63,372 nucleotides of DNA, taken from NCBI GenBank assembly GCA_017462265.1, contig JAFTRN010000011.1, positions 1 to 63,372 on the forward strand, given 5' to 3'. Origin of the DNA: Coprobacter sp. (GTDB lineage Bacteria > Bacteroidota > Bacteroidia > Bacteroidales > UBA11471). A program made the position numbers and the translations under genes. A model generated the notes under the pieces. It was not told where the DNA came from. It did not search any database and was given only the letters and a program-made list of their open reading frames with translations. Below, piece by piece: positions 38,401 to 47,893 of this stretch (position 1 is the stretch's first letter; each line of letters starts with the position of its first letter).

Positions 38401-38605
38401 GACCTTCATCGTCGGTCAATACCGAAGTTCCTTGCATCGATGCGACAGAAACACCCGGCATAGGTTCGCCCGTTACGGCATCGACAACGATACCCGTGAC
38501 GATGCTTTTACCTTTCGATACGGCTTTTGTATCTTTCTGGGCTGATGCAGATATTGCCGTGAGTAGCAATATCGCGCTGAATAAATATTTTATACAGTTT
38601 TTCAT
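35495..38605 (-). CDS. SusC/RagA-family TonB-dependent transporter 1
   Basis: This outer-membrane TonB-dependent transporter has 1036 residues. After the signal peptide come a carboxypeptidase-like beta domain (about 35-115, VTGIVVDAVTGEPMPGVSV), the plug (MYIRGYNSVNLNTQPLVVIDGV; EKVEILKNATSIYGSKGANG), and the 22-strand barrel ending in FNFGIKINL. The usual SusC TonB-box region between the first two domains (VVVVGYG-like) is not recognisable. That segment instead reads DAFSSRKEGENIYTNTPSLS, so how it contacts TonB is unclear. It forms a pair with the SusD gene 13 bases downstream and starts 4 bases after the FAS1 gene stop codon. Confidence 0.93.
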   Translation of the reverse strand: MKNCIKYLFSAILLLTAISASAQKDTKAVSKGKSIVTGIVVDAVTGEPMPGVSVASMQGTSVLTDDEGRYKITLPSNKDILTYSAPGYMSQEVALRGKKAQNVKMYTDAFSSRKEGENIYTNTPSLSIDEELGMRFGGDMRAISRSSMAGMGANMYIRGYNSVNLNTQPLVVIDGVIQNTENVESVFEGFYINALANIDVNDIEKVEILKNATSIYGSKGANGAILISTRRGKSFSTKIDVNMNWGMQLKPSTMRMMDASQYRSYMSELVKGSEEKYKDIFNDDADIATNLLYNTYHNNHDWTEDVYRNGFRQYYGLNVEGGDNIAQYVLSVAYQSGKGVVESTDYDRLNTHFNSDVTLSKWISVFAGFDFSYTSRNLLDDGINQYTSPSYLALVKSPLLLPYAYSNNGLNYTTNLSEVDIFGISNPQSILDNSKGNFKQYRFGVNVMPKWQITKMFDLSSRFAYNLNAVKEHYYSPLKGIAPQVQPNGSIYENTVKDQAITQDQLFSDTKFHFGHLFGGRHQVDAELGLRIQTNSYKSNYEEGHNTGSDKIVNLSTSLDGKHVDGAKNAIRNSAIYLQARYTFDNRYSVWGAVTTEACSTFGNNIDAGYRFLHGTWATFPSIGANWLVSGEEFMQDAKWLDKFNIRIEYGTTGNDGLDIFTRYSYLSAINYFGNATGLQIGNLGNESLKWETTRKFNIGADFAFLDNRLAFSFDYFKHKTSDLLMYHTADFLSGLDSYLTNGGDMENSGYEVTLNARLVNRKNFKWNAEIGLMHYKNEMTSVPGSSFETSVGNGYVLTATGNPVGVFYGYKTVEENGSRVFQTESQAQNAGLETWDENKQNKLAFHAGDVHFADLYNDGIIDEKDRTIIGDPNPAVTGSFINTFTIGPVSLDIFFTYSIGNDIYNFQRHLLESGSTLNNQTQAMANRWKYEGQVTDMPRAVLGDPVGNARFSDRFIEDGSYLKLKDIRINYKLPVEIPHIHGLTIWASASNLYTWTNYLGADPEISCDSSPLMQGVDFGRLPANRAFNFGIKINL

Positions 38606-38609
38606 AGAA

Positions 38610-40322
38610 TCATTCGTTTACGGGTTCTAATATGATGCAATCGATGCGTAAGTTCTTTTCATATTTTTTCAGGTCGGCCGATGAGGTGACGATACACTCT
38701 ACCCGCAGGTATGAGGTGGTGATTTTTTCTTCGGTCGTGGGGCTGAAAGGCGATGCCGTGTAGTTGGCGTAGGGGAATCGGAAATTGCTTGCCACAAGCA
38801 TTTTTTTGACGTTGTACGCGTCGGTCTCGAAAGCTGGTTTGTCGCTATCGGTGGGTGTGGCGGTCTGTCCCCCTCCGAAATCCGATTCAGTCTTTATGGC
38901 GGCATCTTCTTTCAACGTACCATCTTCGTGTACGTAGGTGAGGTAGAAGTTGAGTTTTGTCGATAACATTTTATCGGGGTTGGCTGCATTGGTGGTATCG
39001 ACAGCCGATGCGGGGAGGGTGACAATGTAGATGTTGTAAGTCCCGGCCAGGGTATTGGGAAGTGCGAAACGCACGGTGTTTTTCTGGAAAGAGAGGTTCG
39101 AAGGGGTAACCAACAGGAATTTGTTGTCGGATACCATGCCCGAGAATTGCGGGAACTCTTCGACCGAACGCGACGATACCGAACCACAATATTGGGTGGC
39201 GTAGTTGGAGGAATTTTCGGCCTCGACGCGTATCTCGTTCTGCCAACTTTCCGAAGCTTTGAACTTCAGTTCGTCGGTCACATACATCTGCCCGTTGCTT
39301 ACGTCGCGCTTTTCGGCTCCGGCAAAGAGGTATTGCGGGGCATGGAATACGTGGTCGGCGGTAGATACGAGCGAGTCTCCATCGGGTGCTTCTACATCGA
39401 CACTCTTGCGGAATACCAAGTCTTGAACGATGGCTTCGCGGGTATGTACGTCGGTGAGCGAGTCGGCCAGCGGGCTTCCTATCTCGAATTCACCGGTCAC
39501 TTTGATACCCGATACCTTGGTGGTACCTACCCCAAACGTGCGGTAATACTCTTTCAGTTTGTCGTATTGTGCTATCCAAGCGTCGTTGGAGGGTATCAAC
39601 ATGGTATATACACTATCCTCTTTATAGATGTCGCCATAGACTTTCATCCATGGGTTGGAGTACTCCATTACCGAGTCGCCATAAACGGTCTCTCCGTTTT
39701 CATTCACACCGATGATGGTACTTGCTGTGGCATTGAAAGTGTATTCGTCCATCGAGCCGAGATACTTGGCGATGGAGTCGGTACGTTCGCCATTTTGTAT
39801 TTCTTCGTATATGTTGCGATAGAAGGGTATGATGTTGTCGATGACGTTCAACACGCCGTTTCCGGCACCTTGCGTTTCCAATACTTTACCATAGTTGCCA
39901 AATAGCAAGGCTCCATCGACGTTCTCGAGGTTTTGATATTTCTCGTTGAGCATTTTTATACGCAACAATTGCTCCTCGGCATCGAGTACGTCGCCCAGTG
40001 TGTAGGTGTAGCGACAGATGTGGTTGTTGAGGAATTGAGACAACGTGTCGGACGTGAGCTCGAAAGCCTCCATAGCGGCGTTTGTCGGTGCGAATATGGT
40101 GAAAGTCTGAGACGAGGCCAAGAGCTTATCCAAGCCGTTTTCTCGCACAATCGCGGTAAATTTTGAAAGTTCGGGATTTTCTTCGCAGAGTTGCAACAGT
40201 GTTTTGTCCGAAGTGCCATCGCCCGGCGCGGCGTAATGGTCGTCCCAAGCGTTGTCTTGGCAAGCATATCCGGCCATACATATCAACGCTGTTCCCAATA
40301 TTTTATATATCTTGTGTGTCAT
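38610..40322 (-). CDS. FAS1 (fasciclin) domain lipoprotein, 570 residues
   Basis: This outer-membrane-type lipoprotein has the lipobox AGYAC (Cys21). Two fasciclin-like domains are visible. The first, about 45-175, has FTIFAPTNAAMEAF and ends VLNVIDNIIPF. The second, about 185-340, has YTMLIPSNDAWIAQ. The last 170 residues form a beta-rich module (about 390-570) that may be carbohydrate-binding. FAS1 domains mediate adhesion in other systems. Here the gene lies between two SusC-SusD pairs, 4 bases before SusC 1 and 27 bases after SusD 2. That is the position where other PULs encode surface glycan-binding proteins, and I infer a similar role. Confidence 0.85.
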   Translation of the reverse strand: MTHKIYKILGTALICMAGYACQDNAWDDHYAAPGDGTSDKTLLQLCEENPELSKFTAIVRENGLDKLLASSQTFTIFAPTNAAMEAFELTSDTLSQFLNNHICRYTYTLGDVLDAEEQLLRIKMLNEKYQNLENVDGALLFGNYGKVLETQGAGNGVLNVIDNIIPFYRNIYEEIQNGERTDSIAKYLGSMDEYTFNATASTIIGVNENGETVYGDSVMEYSNPWMKVYGDIYKEDSVYTMLIPSNDAWIAQYDKLKEYYRTFGVGTTKVSGIKVTGEFEIGSPLADSLTDVHTREAIVQDLVFRKSVDVEAPDGDSLVSTADHVFHAPQYLFAGAEKRDVSNGQMYVTDELKFKASESWQNEIRVEAENSSNYATQYCGSVSSRSVEEFPQFSGMVSDNKFLLVTPSNLSFQKNTVRFALPNTLAGTYNIYIVTLPASAVDTTNAANPDKMLSTKLNFYLTYVHEDGTLKEDAAIKTESDFGGGQTATPTDSDKPAFETDAYNVKKMLVASNFRFPYANYTASPFSPTTEEKITTSYLRVECIVTSSADLKKYEKNLRIDCIILEPVNE

Positions 40323-40349
40323 ATTGATTGCGATTAGTGTTTAGTTGTA

Positions 40350-41912
40350 TCAATTCTGACTATCTTGTTTTTGATAATACTCGTTCTGTTTCAGTTGCGG
40401 GTTTACATCGATTTGGTCTTTGTATATAGGCCAATACCAATAACCCATGCTCGACAGTTTACCGGTGATACCATCGGGTAATGTACCGTTGTATTTGTTG
40501 TTTACGAGCGTATTGACGATTGCCTCGGTGGGTGCTCCTTCGCGACGTACCTGGCGCAGAAGGTCGAACCAACGTTTGCCTTCGAAGGCAAATTCGCGAC
40601 GACGTTCGAGCATTACGAGGTCTTCGACCGATTTATTGTCGGTGTAGGTGCTGTGATCGAGCGAATCCACACCCTCGGCATGAGCTCTTATGTAAGTCTT
40701 GTTGCAGAGCATTACCGCTTCGCTGAAATCCTCGGCAGTCTGTCCCGATATGGCGAGAGCCTCGGCTTTCATCAGATATACGTCGGCCAAGCGATATATA
40801 ATCCAGTTGTTGGCGGTACTCGTCGAGCGATAAGTGTAGGTCGATGCTTCGGCCTCGACGCGTGTCTCGGCGAGGGGTGCGATTTGTCCTACGTATTTGA
40901 ATATTTTTGATTGTTTCAAATCGATATATTGCATACCGCGGGCATCGGCATCGTCGTATATGGTCATCACGTTGGTGGTGGGTTTCAGACGAGGATTGGT
41001 GGTCTCGTTGCCGTAAAGTGATGTAAAGGCCGAACGGTTGTTTCCGTTGTCGGCATTGAGGTTGAGTTCGAAGATGCTCTCTTGCGAGTTTCCACTGTAG
41101 AATACGTTACGGAAGAAGGTGGAGCGGGGAAGTAATTGCCACTCGGTGAGGTCGCTGCCGGTGAGAATGATGGGGTTGTTGAGTATCTCGTTACACTCGG
41201 CTATGCACTCGGTATAGCGACCGTCCCACAAGTAGATGTCGGCCAATAAGGCACGTACGGCATTCTTGGTCACGCGACCGCAATTCTTGCTTTGATAACC
41301 GTATGAAGGGGTGGCGTATTCTTTTGCAGTTTTCAACAGTGCGACGAGGTTGTCGATGATTTCGCGCTCGGGGGTAGGTCCTACGTTGTAGTTGGTCGAA
41401 TCGCTGGCGCTGGCCATGGTTACATAGGGTACCACGTCGCCGTAGGCTCTGATGAGGTAGAAGTAGCACAATGAGCGCACGAAATATACCTCGCTCAGGT
41501 GGTGTTGCAGGTCGGCGACGGTGTAGTTCTGGTCGGCTTGTTGCACTCCGGGGGCTTTTTCTATCACGTTGTTACAGATGTTGATGACCTTGTACCAAGG
41601 AGCCCAATTACACATAGAGTTGGTGCTCAACAGGTTTCCCTCGTCGAGTACGGCACGTTCATTACCATTGGGATTGCCCGAAGATAAATTGTCCGAGCGT
41701 AATTCACCGAAATATACAAATTGTTGCAATACGCTTGTTTCCAACAAGAAGCGGTAGGTCGAGGCCACCATCATTTCTACATCTTCGGCCGAATTCCAAT
41801 ATTCGTCCTCGATGATTTTGTCTTCGGGGTAGAGGGTGAGCCAGTCGTTACACGATGTAGATACACCGATAAGGCCGCAGGCCAATATGAAAGTATAGAA
41901 TATATTTTTCAT
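40350..41912 (-). CDS. SusD/RagB-family glycan-binding lipoprotein 2
   Basis: This 520-residue lipoprotein has the lipobox VSTSC (Cys21) followed by NDWLTLYPEDKI, a common SusD opening. Typical features are YWNSAEDVEMMVASTY, FVRSLCYFYLIRAYGDV near residues 150-165, LADVYLMKAEALA, and RRREFAFEGKRWFDLLR near 440. It would cap SusC 2, encoded 21 bases upstream, and binds imported oligosaccharide at the cell surface. Confidence 0.94.
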   Translation of the reverse strand: MKNIFYTFILACGLIGVSTSCNDWLTLYPEDKIIEDEYWNSAEDVEMMVASTYRFLLETSVLQQFVYFGELRSDNLSSGNPNGNERAVLDEGNLLSTNSMCNWAPWYKVINICNNVIEKAPGVQQADQNYTVADLQHHLSEVYFVRSLCYFYLIRAYGDVVPYVTMASASDSTNYNVGPTPEREIIDNLVALLKTAKEYATPSYGYQSKNCGRVTKNAVRALLADIYLWDGRYTECIAECNEILNNPIILTGSDLTEWQLLPRSTFFRNVFYSGNSQESIFELNLNADNGNNRSAFTSLYGNETTNPRLKPTTNVMTIYDDADARGMQYIDLKQSKIFKYVGQIAPLAETRVEAEASTYTYRSTSTANNWIIYRLADVYLMKAEALAISGQTAEDFSEAVMLCNKTYIRAHAEGVDSLDHSTYTDNKSVEDLVMLERRREFAFEGKRWFDLLRQVRREGAPTEAIVNTLVNNKYNGTLPDGITGKLSSMGYWYWPIYKDQIDVNPQLKQNEYYQKQDSQN

Positions 41913-41933
41913 CTTTTACTCTTCGTTTATAGG

Positions 41934-44900
41934 TTAGAAACCGATTGAAAGTCCCAACATCCAGTCTTTCGAACGGGGGGTAGATGATTTGTCGGTCACC
42001 ATACCGAATGTGCCGATGGATATTTCGGGGTCCACACCCGAGTATTTCGAGATGCAGAAAAGGTTGTTTACCGTGAGGTAGATGCTGGCCGTGTTGAGAC
42101 GGGCTTTTTGCAACCACTTTTTGGGGAAAGAGTAACGCAAAGTTACATATTTCAGACGCAAGAAACTACCGTCTTCGACGTAACGGTCGCTCGGGAGTGA
42201 GTTGTAACCTTCTTGATATACGGCACGAGGCACGGTGGTGTCGTCACCCTCTTTACGCCAACGCCAGTTGACGGTGGTGCATTGGTTGTAGCCCTCGTAC
42301 ATATTTTCGAGTTTACGACGAGCGTCGTTGATGATTTTGTTTCCGTAGCGGTAGTTGAAGAAGATACTTGCCGAGAATCGATCGTAGCGGAGATTGAGAC
42401 CGAAACCACCGGTGAGTTTGGGATTACAGTTGCCCAAATACACCACATCGTATTGGTCGATACTTCCGTCGTGGTTTATATCCTCGTAGATGGCGTCACC
42501 GCCCTGGAATTGATAGGCAGTGGAGTTGTAGTAATAGTACATGACTTTGGGGTTGCCCTTGTAGTCGGTCATGATGTTGCCGTTGGCATCGCGAGCCACG
42601 GGTGCGGTTTTGCCCTCGGCTTGCGCGCGATCGAAGTTATCGTAGCTGTAACTATATACGCCTTTGTAACGGAATCCGTAGATAGAGCCTATGGAGTTGT
42701 TTACTTGCAGACGGGTGGGGTAGCTCGATGAGTTGTTGAATACCGACTCGTTGTTGTATTGGGCAAGTACCACGGGGTCCATGGCTTTGATGGTATTTTT
42801 GTTGCTGGCGAAGTTCACGTTGAAAGAGGCGTCGAATTTACCCACTTTTATGAACTTGTTGAGCGAGAGGGCAAGCTCCCAACCGTCGTTGTCCATCGTA
42901 CCTACGTTCTTGTACTCGAGCGTGGCAAAACCCGAAGTGGGAGAGATGTCGAGTTTGGGGAATAGCATATCGGTGGTACGCTTGTGGTAGAGGTCGAATG
43001 TGGCGGTGAAGATACCTTCCCACAGCTCGAGGTCGAAACCTAAGTTGGTCGAGGTCACGCGCTCCCATCGTAAGTCGGTAAGACGTATATTCTCGGGATA
43101 TACGGCCGTGGTACCCATGTAACCATAGGTGTCGGTAGCCAGACGGTTGAAGTAGAGGTAGTTGGTGCCGGGTTGGCGACCTGCGATACCCCAACTGGCA
43201 CGAATTGCCGCCGTGGGAATGATATGATTGATACGGCGGAAGAATTTCTCATCGCTGAGAATCCATTTACCGGCAACACCGGGGAACCAGCCATATCGGT
43301 TGTTGTCGCCGAACTTGGTGCTACCGTCCATACGGATATTGGCGTCGAAAATGTATCGTCCCATCAATCCGTAGTGCATACGGCCCACGAACGACATACT
43401 GCGCGAGGCGGTATTGGAGTTTCCGAGGCTCGATACGGTTGCTGCCGATGAGGCGTCGGTGAGAGTGGTGCCCGGGTGTCCGTATGAGGTGATGTATTGA
43501 CTTGTGCCTATCAGGTTCTCGGTGTTCCATTGCACCAATACTTGCAGGTTGTGGTCTTTGTTCTGGAAACGGCTTTGCCACGTAAGTTTGTTCTCGGTGG
43601 CGATTTTCAAGGTCTGCGTGTTCTTATCGGTCGATGAGTTTATCGAACTGTCGTCCCAATCTTTGTTGGTGCAGCTGCCGGGCAGAAATGTCTCTTGGCG
43701 CGAGGTATTCATGTCGAGCGACACATATCCGTTGTAACGGAGGAAAATCTTTTCGGGATCGAAGAAGTCGTATTGCAGACGTATGGTGGGCAATACACGA
43801 TAAGATTTGGTGTTGTTCTTGGCAAGACGTCCTACGGCAACGGGGTTTTTCAGGTTTTTCTGGCTGTTGCTCATCGACGAGTTGCTCAGTATGTTGTAAT
43901 ACTCATCGGTATCTGCTCCGTCGTCGGTCTGACGATAGATGCTGAGGTTGGGCATTTTCTTGTAGGCGATGTTGAGCAACGACTCGTAGTTCTGGTCGTT
44001 GTCGCCATAGGTGAATTGGAATTCCGAACGTACCAACATACGATCGCTGATGTAGTAGTCGAGTTGGGCGCGGGTGCTGTAGCGATCGTATCGCTGACCA
44101 ATCTGCGTACCGGTGCGGGTATAGTATCCGCCCGAAATGTAGAATGTGGCACGGTCGCCACCACCTTGCACGGTGAGGTAGTGGTCGTGAGTCCAACCTT
44201 TCTGCGTCACGACATCTACCCAGTCGGTATTGTTGTTATACATCTGGTATTCCGACCATTGGTTGTCGTATTGGAACTCTTTGAAGTCGTAATCGTTGTG
44301 GCTGCTGTTACCGGTGAGCTGTGTCATATTGAAATAGCTCTGCTTCATCATCATAGAGAAGTCATCACCGTTGAGCAGTTTATAGCCGCTGGGCTGTGTG
44401 GCACCGGTGAGTTTGTAGCTGTAGGTGATGCGCGTCTTGCCCGACGAACCGCGTTTGGTCTTGATCATGATTACACCGTTGGCACCCTTTGAACCCCACA
44501 TAGCAGTAGAGGCGGCGTCTTTCAACACGGTGATTTCGAGAATGTCTTCCACGTTTACGTTCAAGAGGTCGGCATATTGGTCGTCGGTGGCCGAGTCGAA
44601 GTTGAAGTTACTGGTCTCGGTGCTCTCGAAAGGAATATCATTGACTACGATGAGGGGTTCGGCGTTACCGAGAATGGTAGATGTACCGCGGATACGCATC
44701 TGTCCGCTTTGTCCGGGTGTACCGCTACCTACGATGTCGAGACCGGCGATACGGCCTTGCAACGCCTCGTCGGCCGATGGTACGGAAATACCCTCCATCT
44801 CCTCCATGCTGAACGAGCTGATAGCCATCGAGAGCTCACGGCGATCGATGTTGAAGCTACCGTCGGCCGATTCGCGATTGGCGGTGATCACGGTCTCTTT

Positions 44901-45206
44901 CAGCGCCACGGAGGTCTCTTCGAGTTTTATGTCGAATTTGCGTGTGGAGCCTATTTTTACGGTCTGCGTGGTATATCCCATGAACGAGAAACGCAGTTGG
45001 TTCTTATCACTCTTTATGCGCAGGGCAAAGTCGCCCTCGGTATTGGTGGTTGTACCGCCCATGACACGATTTTCGCTGTCAATTTCCACGACCGTACAGC
45101 CTATAATACCTCCATATTGATCCGAAACACGGCCGGTTACCATTGTTTGGGCATACGCTTGTAGCGAGGCCAGCAACAGTAAGGCAATACCAAATATTTT
45201 TTTCAT
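41934..45206 (-). CDS. SusC/RagA-family TonB-dependent transporter 2
   Basis: This 1090-residue outer-membrane transporter has a signal peptide ending AYAQ, a carboxypeptidase-like domain (VTGRVSDQYGGIIGCTVVEI, about 22-100), and a plug domain (MRIRGTSTILGNAEPLIVVNDIPFE; EITVLKDAASTAMWGSKGANG). The barrel ends DWMLGLSIGF. The linker SVALKETVITANRES resembles a TonB-interacting segment. It is distinct in sequence from SusC 1, so the two pairs may import different fragments of the same glycan. It is followed after 21 bases by its SusD. Confidence 0.94.
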   Translation of the reverse strand: MKKIFGIALLLLASLQAYAQTMVTGRVSDQYGGIIGCTVVEIDSENRVMGGTTTNTEGDFALRIKSDKNQLRFSFMGYTTQTVKIGSTRKFDIKLEETSVALKETVITANRESADGSFNIDRRELSMAISSFSMEEMEGISVPSADEALQGRIAGLDIVGSGTPGQSGQMRIRGTSTILGNAEPLIVVNDIPFESTETSNFNFDSATDDQYADLLNVNVEDILEITVLKDAASTAMWGSKGANGVIMIKTKRGSSGKTRITYSYKLTGATQPSGYKLLNGDDFSMMMKQSYFNMTQLTGNSSHNDYDFKEFQYDNQWSEYQMYNNNTDWVDVVTQKGWTHDHYLTVQGGGDRATFYISGGYYTRTGTQIGQRYDRYSTRAQLDYYISDRMLVRSEFQFTYGDNDQNYESLLNIAYKKMPNLSIYRQTDDGADTDEYYNILSNSSMSNSQKNLKNPVAVGRLAKNNTKSYRVLPTIRLQYDFFDPEKIFLRYNGYVSLDMNTSRQETFLPGSCTNKDWDDSSINSSTDKNTQTLKIATENKLTWQSRFQNKDHNLQVLVQWNTENLIGTSQYITSYGHPGTTLTDASSAATVSSLGNSNTASRSMSFVGRMHYGLMGRYIFDANIRMDGSTKFGDNNRYGWFPGVAGKWILSDEKFFRRINHIIPTAAIRASWGIAGRQPGTNYLYFNRLATDTYGYMGTTAVYPENIRLTDLRWERVTSTNLGFDLELWEGIFTATFDLYHKRTTDMLFPKLDISPTSGFATLEYKNVGTMDNDGWELALSLNKFIKVGKFDASFNVNFASNKNTIKAMDPVVLAQYNNESVFNNSSSYPTRLQVNNSIGSIYGFRYKGVYSYSYDNFDRAQAEGKTAPVARDANGNIMTDYKGNPKVMYYYYNSTAYQFQGGDAIYEDINHDGSIDQYDVVYLGNCNPKLTGGFGLNLRYDRFSASIFFNYRYGNKIINDARRKLENMYEGYNQCTTVNWRWRKEGDDTTVPRAVYQEGYNSLPSDRYVEDGSFLRLKYVTLRYSFPKKWLQKARLNTASIYLTVNNLFCISKYSGVDPEISIGTFGMVTDKSSTPRSKDWMLGLSIGF

Positions 45207-45244
45207 GTTTATAGTGGGGTTTACAATTCGGGTTTACATTCAGG

Positions 45245-47869
45245 TTAATATTCACCGTTGAGGTAGTTTTCCAAGTCGTTGTAGAGGTCGGTATGCCATT
45301 GCGACGAGGGTTCTTCGTACCACAATATATTGTCGATTTGGTGTGTCACGGTGCAACTGTAGCTCTCGATGGTGGTGGCCGCGCCTATGTTGGGGCTGAG
45401 CGTGCTACCCGAGGAGTTGTTCACTCTTATATCGCGACCGATGAGGTTGTAACGTCCCTCTTGTGTCGATACGTTGGCTTCGCCACCGATGTAGTCGCGC
45501 ACGGTAAGGTTGGCGCCGGTGTTGGTCACAAACAGGGGATAGAACAGCTTCGTCTCGTTGTCGATAGTCTCGGTGAGGTATTCTTTATCGGTCTCTTTGG
45601 TACCTTTGATGAATACGCTGTTGTCTTGTATGTGGTAACGAATGAAGCGACGCAACTTGTTTACGGCTATTTGGTAGAGCGAGTCGATGTGCGTTTCCTG
45701 TCCGTCGGCGGTCTGCTCGTAGAGGTCTTGCAGCTCCTCGGGGGTGGGAATGTAATGCTTGTTCATGGCATCTTGCAACAACTCGTTGGTGGGTATGTAG
45801 AGCGTGTAGTCGTATTGTTGCAAGAAGGTGATGTAGGGGGCCATCGGTATAATCGACGAGGTGGCCGAGCTACTGAATATGCTGCAAGCGTTGCACAGTC
45901 GCAAGAATTCGTAGAAAGGACTGTCGGAGTTGATAATATTGTTGTTGTCGCTTTGGTTCAGATTCTGGTAAGTCGATGTGTAGGTATTTTGCAACAATCC
46001 GTTTATGATGTAGGATTTTCCATTGGTCTTTTCCGACGCGTCGAGAATGGTCACCGGTGTCTCGGTGGTGTTGCCGGCACCGTTTACCATATCGGCAGTG
46101 ACGCGCAACGGCATATAACCCATGGTTACGAAGTATTCTTGGCCATCGGCAATGGCATTCTCGAAGGCTTCGTTGCTTTCGACCACGAGGGTGTGGGTAC
46201 GCATGATGTCGTTCAGACGGTTTTTGATGACTTTGGCGTCGGTAACGGTGCTTATGGAGTCACCGCTGTGGATATTGTACACGGCAGCGTTGATAGAGCC
46301 CGAGGGTGATAAGAAGAATCGCCAGTAGGCTTGTTGGTCGCTGTTTTTACCCATCGATACGGGATCGACGTAGTAGTTCATGTAGGCGTCGGGGGTGATG
46401 AAGAATTGGTAGCAACTGAGCAGTGAACGCAGGTAGTACATAAATTGGGTGTGGCTGTCGTTCATGGCTATGTTGAAGATGCGGTTGCCCTGGTCTATCT
46501 TGGCGGGGCCCATTACCGAACGGTAGTCGAGCGGGGGCAACACCTTGTTTATCACATATATCATACCATTGCGGGCCACATATTTACCCACGATGTCCTC
46601 TTTAGTTACGTTCATCTCATAACCGGCTTCGTCTTTCATGATGTCGAAGTTGTGCGGCAGAGAGCCGAGGAACGAGTATAATTGGTGGTTTTTCACAAAG
46701 TCGGCCACGATGTTGTCGGGCACGTTCTCCCAGCTGCCAAAACTCTTGTAGAGATCGGCGCCTTCACCGGTCTCGCTGAAATAGTCGTTGATGGCGTCGT
46801 TGGTGGGAACGAACATCACGCCCATATCGCCTTGATAGGCCGGTTCGGTGGAGTTGGCGTTACGTACCGCACTTTGATAGGCGTTCCAGGCAGGATCGAA
46901 GTAGAGACAGGCGTTACTCTTGTCGTTGTTTTTGTCATCGACGAGCAGGGCGCCGTAGATATTCTGGGTGCGGTTTGACTTGTTCTCGCCATGCTCATTG
47001 AAGTAGCGCAAGGTGTAGATGGTAGGCATCGTGGCGGTGGGGTTGCTATAGATTACCGGCATGGCAAAGCGGTTCATCAACTTGCGGAATCGGCTCACGT
47101 TGTCGGTCGTATTGATATACCCGGCCATGGTTTCGGGCGGGAGTATCAGTCCCTCGAGCTCGTGCAGATAACCATTTTTGCAAGTGATGTCTTGTTTTAC
47201 GATTTTGTTGCTGTAGAGTGCGGCGCTCGACATCGATACCTCACCGTCGGTAATGAAATCGATGTCGTCGGCGGTGACACCGAGCTCTTTCATCACATCG
47301 GGGAAGAACTGGGTAAGCGTGGTGGTCGTAGCGTCTTGTAACAGATATACGGTGTCATCTTCGAGGGCTTCGAAATAGGGGTTGCCTTCGAAGGTGAGCA
47401 TCAATTCGTCTTTGGTCACTATCGGCAGGGTATCGGTGGTATTGAAATAGGTAGAGCGACGCAATACCGTACCGCTGATGTCGCCGTGGCACAATCGCTC
47501 TATGAGCTGGGCGTTACTGATACGTCCGAGGCTGATGAACATCTGTTTCAGCGTGGGCGACATTTCTTCGTAGCAAGTAGGCCCTTCACCTTTTTGCCGG
47601 TTGCTCTCGAAATAGGCGTCGAAAGCCTCGTCGCGGGTGAAGAACAGTGTATTGGAGCCGGTGCGACGCATTATCTCGGTCATACCGCAGTCGTCGATGA
47701 GGCGGGTGTAGTATTCACAGTCGCCACGACCTTTGAGGTAGTCGTAAATGTTCTCGCCCAACCAGTCGGGTTGGTTGTTTTCCAATTCGTCGAATTTGTC
47801 GGTACAAGCCGTGAATGTGGCGAGTGTACCGGCAAACAGAGCCATTGACAGGTATTTATATAGTTTCAT
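45245..47869 (-). CDS. multi-FAS1 domain lipoprotein, 874 residues
   Basis: This large lipoprotein has the lipobox TFTAC (Cys22). About four fasciclin-like units can be traced by their recurring 'F(x)PTNDAxxxYF' and 'I(x)VINKVL' type motifs: TLFFTRDEAFDAYF near 75, VMFVPTNDAINDYF near 350 with MIYVINKVLPP near 430, FFITPDAYMNYY near 485 with SYIINGLLQ near 620, and YTLYIPTNELLQ near 690. It begins 24 bases after the other upstream FAS1 gene and precedes SusC 2 by 38 bases. An extended surface protein that binds or positions glycan is inferred. Confidence 0.82.
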   Translation of the reverse strand: MKLYKYLSMALFAGTLATFTACTDKFDELENNQPDWLGENIYDYLKGRGDCEYYTRLIDDCGMTEIMRRTGSNTLFFTRDEAFDAYFESNRQKGEGPTCYEEMSPTLKQMFISLGRISNAQLIERLCHGDISGTVLRRSTYFNTTDTLPIVTKDELMLTFEGNPYFEALEDDTVYLLQDATTTTLTQFFPDVMKELGVTADDIDFITDGEVSMSSAALYSNKIVKQDITCKNGYLHELEGLILPPETMAGYINTTDNVSRFRKLMNRFAMPVIYSNPTATMPTIYTLRYFNEHGENKSNRTQNIYGALLVDDKNNDKSNACLYFDPAWNAYQSAVRNANSTEPAYQGDMGVMFVPTNDAINDYFSETGEGADLYKSFGSWENVPDNIVADFVKNHQLYSFLGSLPHNFDIMKDEAGYEMNVTKEDIVGKYVARNGMIYVINKVLPPLDYRSVMGPAKIDQGNRIFNIAMNDSHTQFMYYLRSLLSCYQFFITPDAYMNYYVDPVSMGKNSDQQAYWRFFLSPSGSINAAVYNIHSGDSISTVTDAKVIKNRLNDIMRTHTLVVESNEAFENAIADGQEYFVTMGYMPLRVTADMVNGAGNTTETPVTILDASEKTNGKSYIINGLLQNTYTSTYQNLNQSDNNNIINSDSPFYEFLRLCNACSIFSSSATSSIIPMAPYITFLQQYDYTLYIPTNELLQDAMNKHYIPTPEELQDLYEQTADGQETHIDSLYQIAVNKLRRFIRYHIQDNSVFIKGTKETDKEYLTETIDNETKLFYPLFVTNTGANLTVRDYIGGEANVSTQEGRYNLIGRDIRVNNSSGSTLSPNIGAATTIESYSCTVTHQIDNILWYEEPSSQWHTDLYNDLENYLNGEY

Positions 47870-47893
47870 AGTATGATTGTTTTCTGTCGATTA

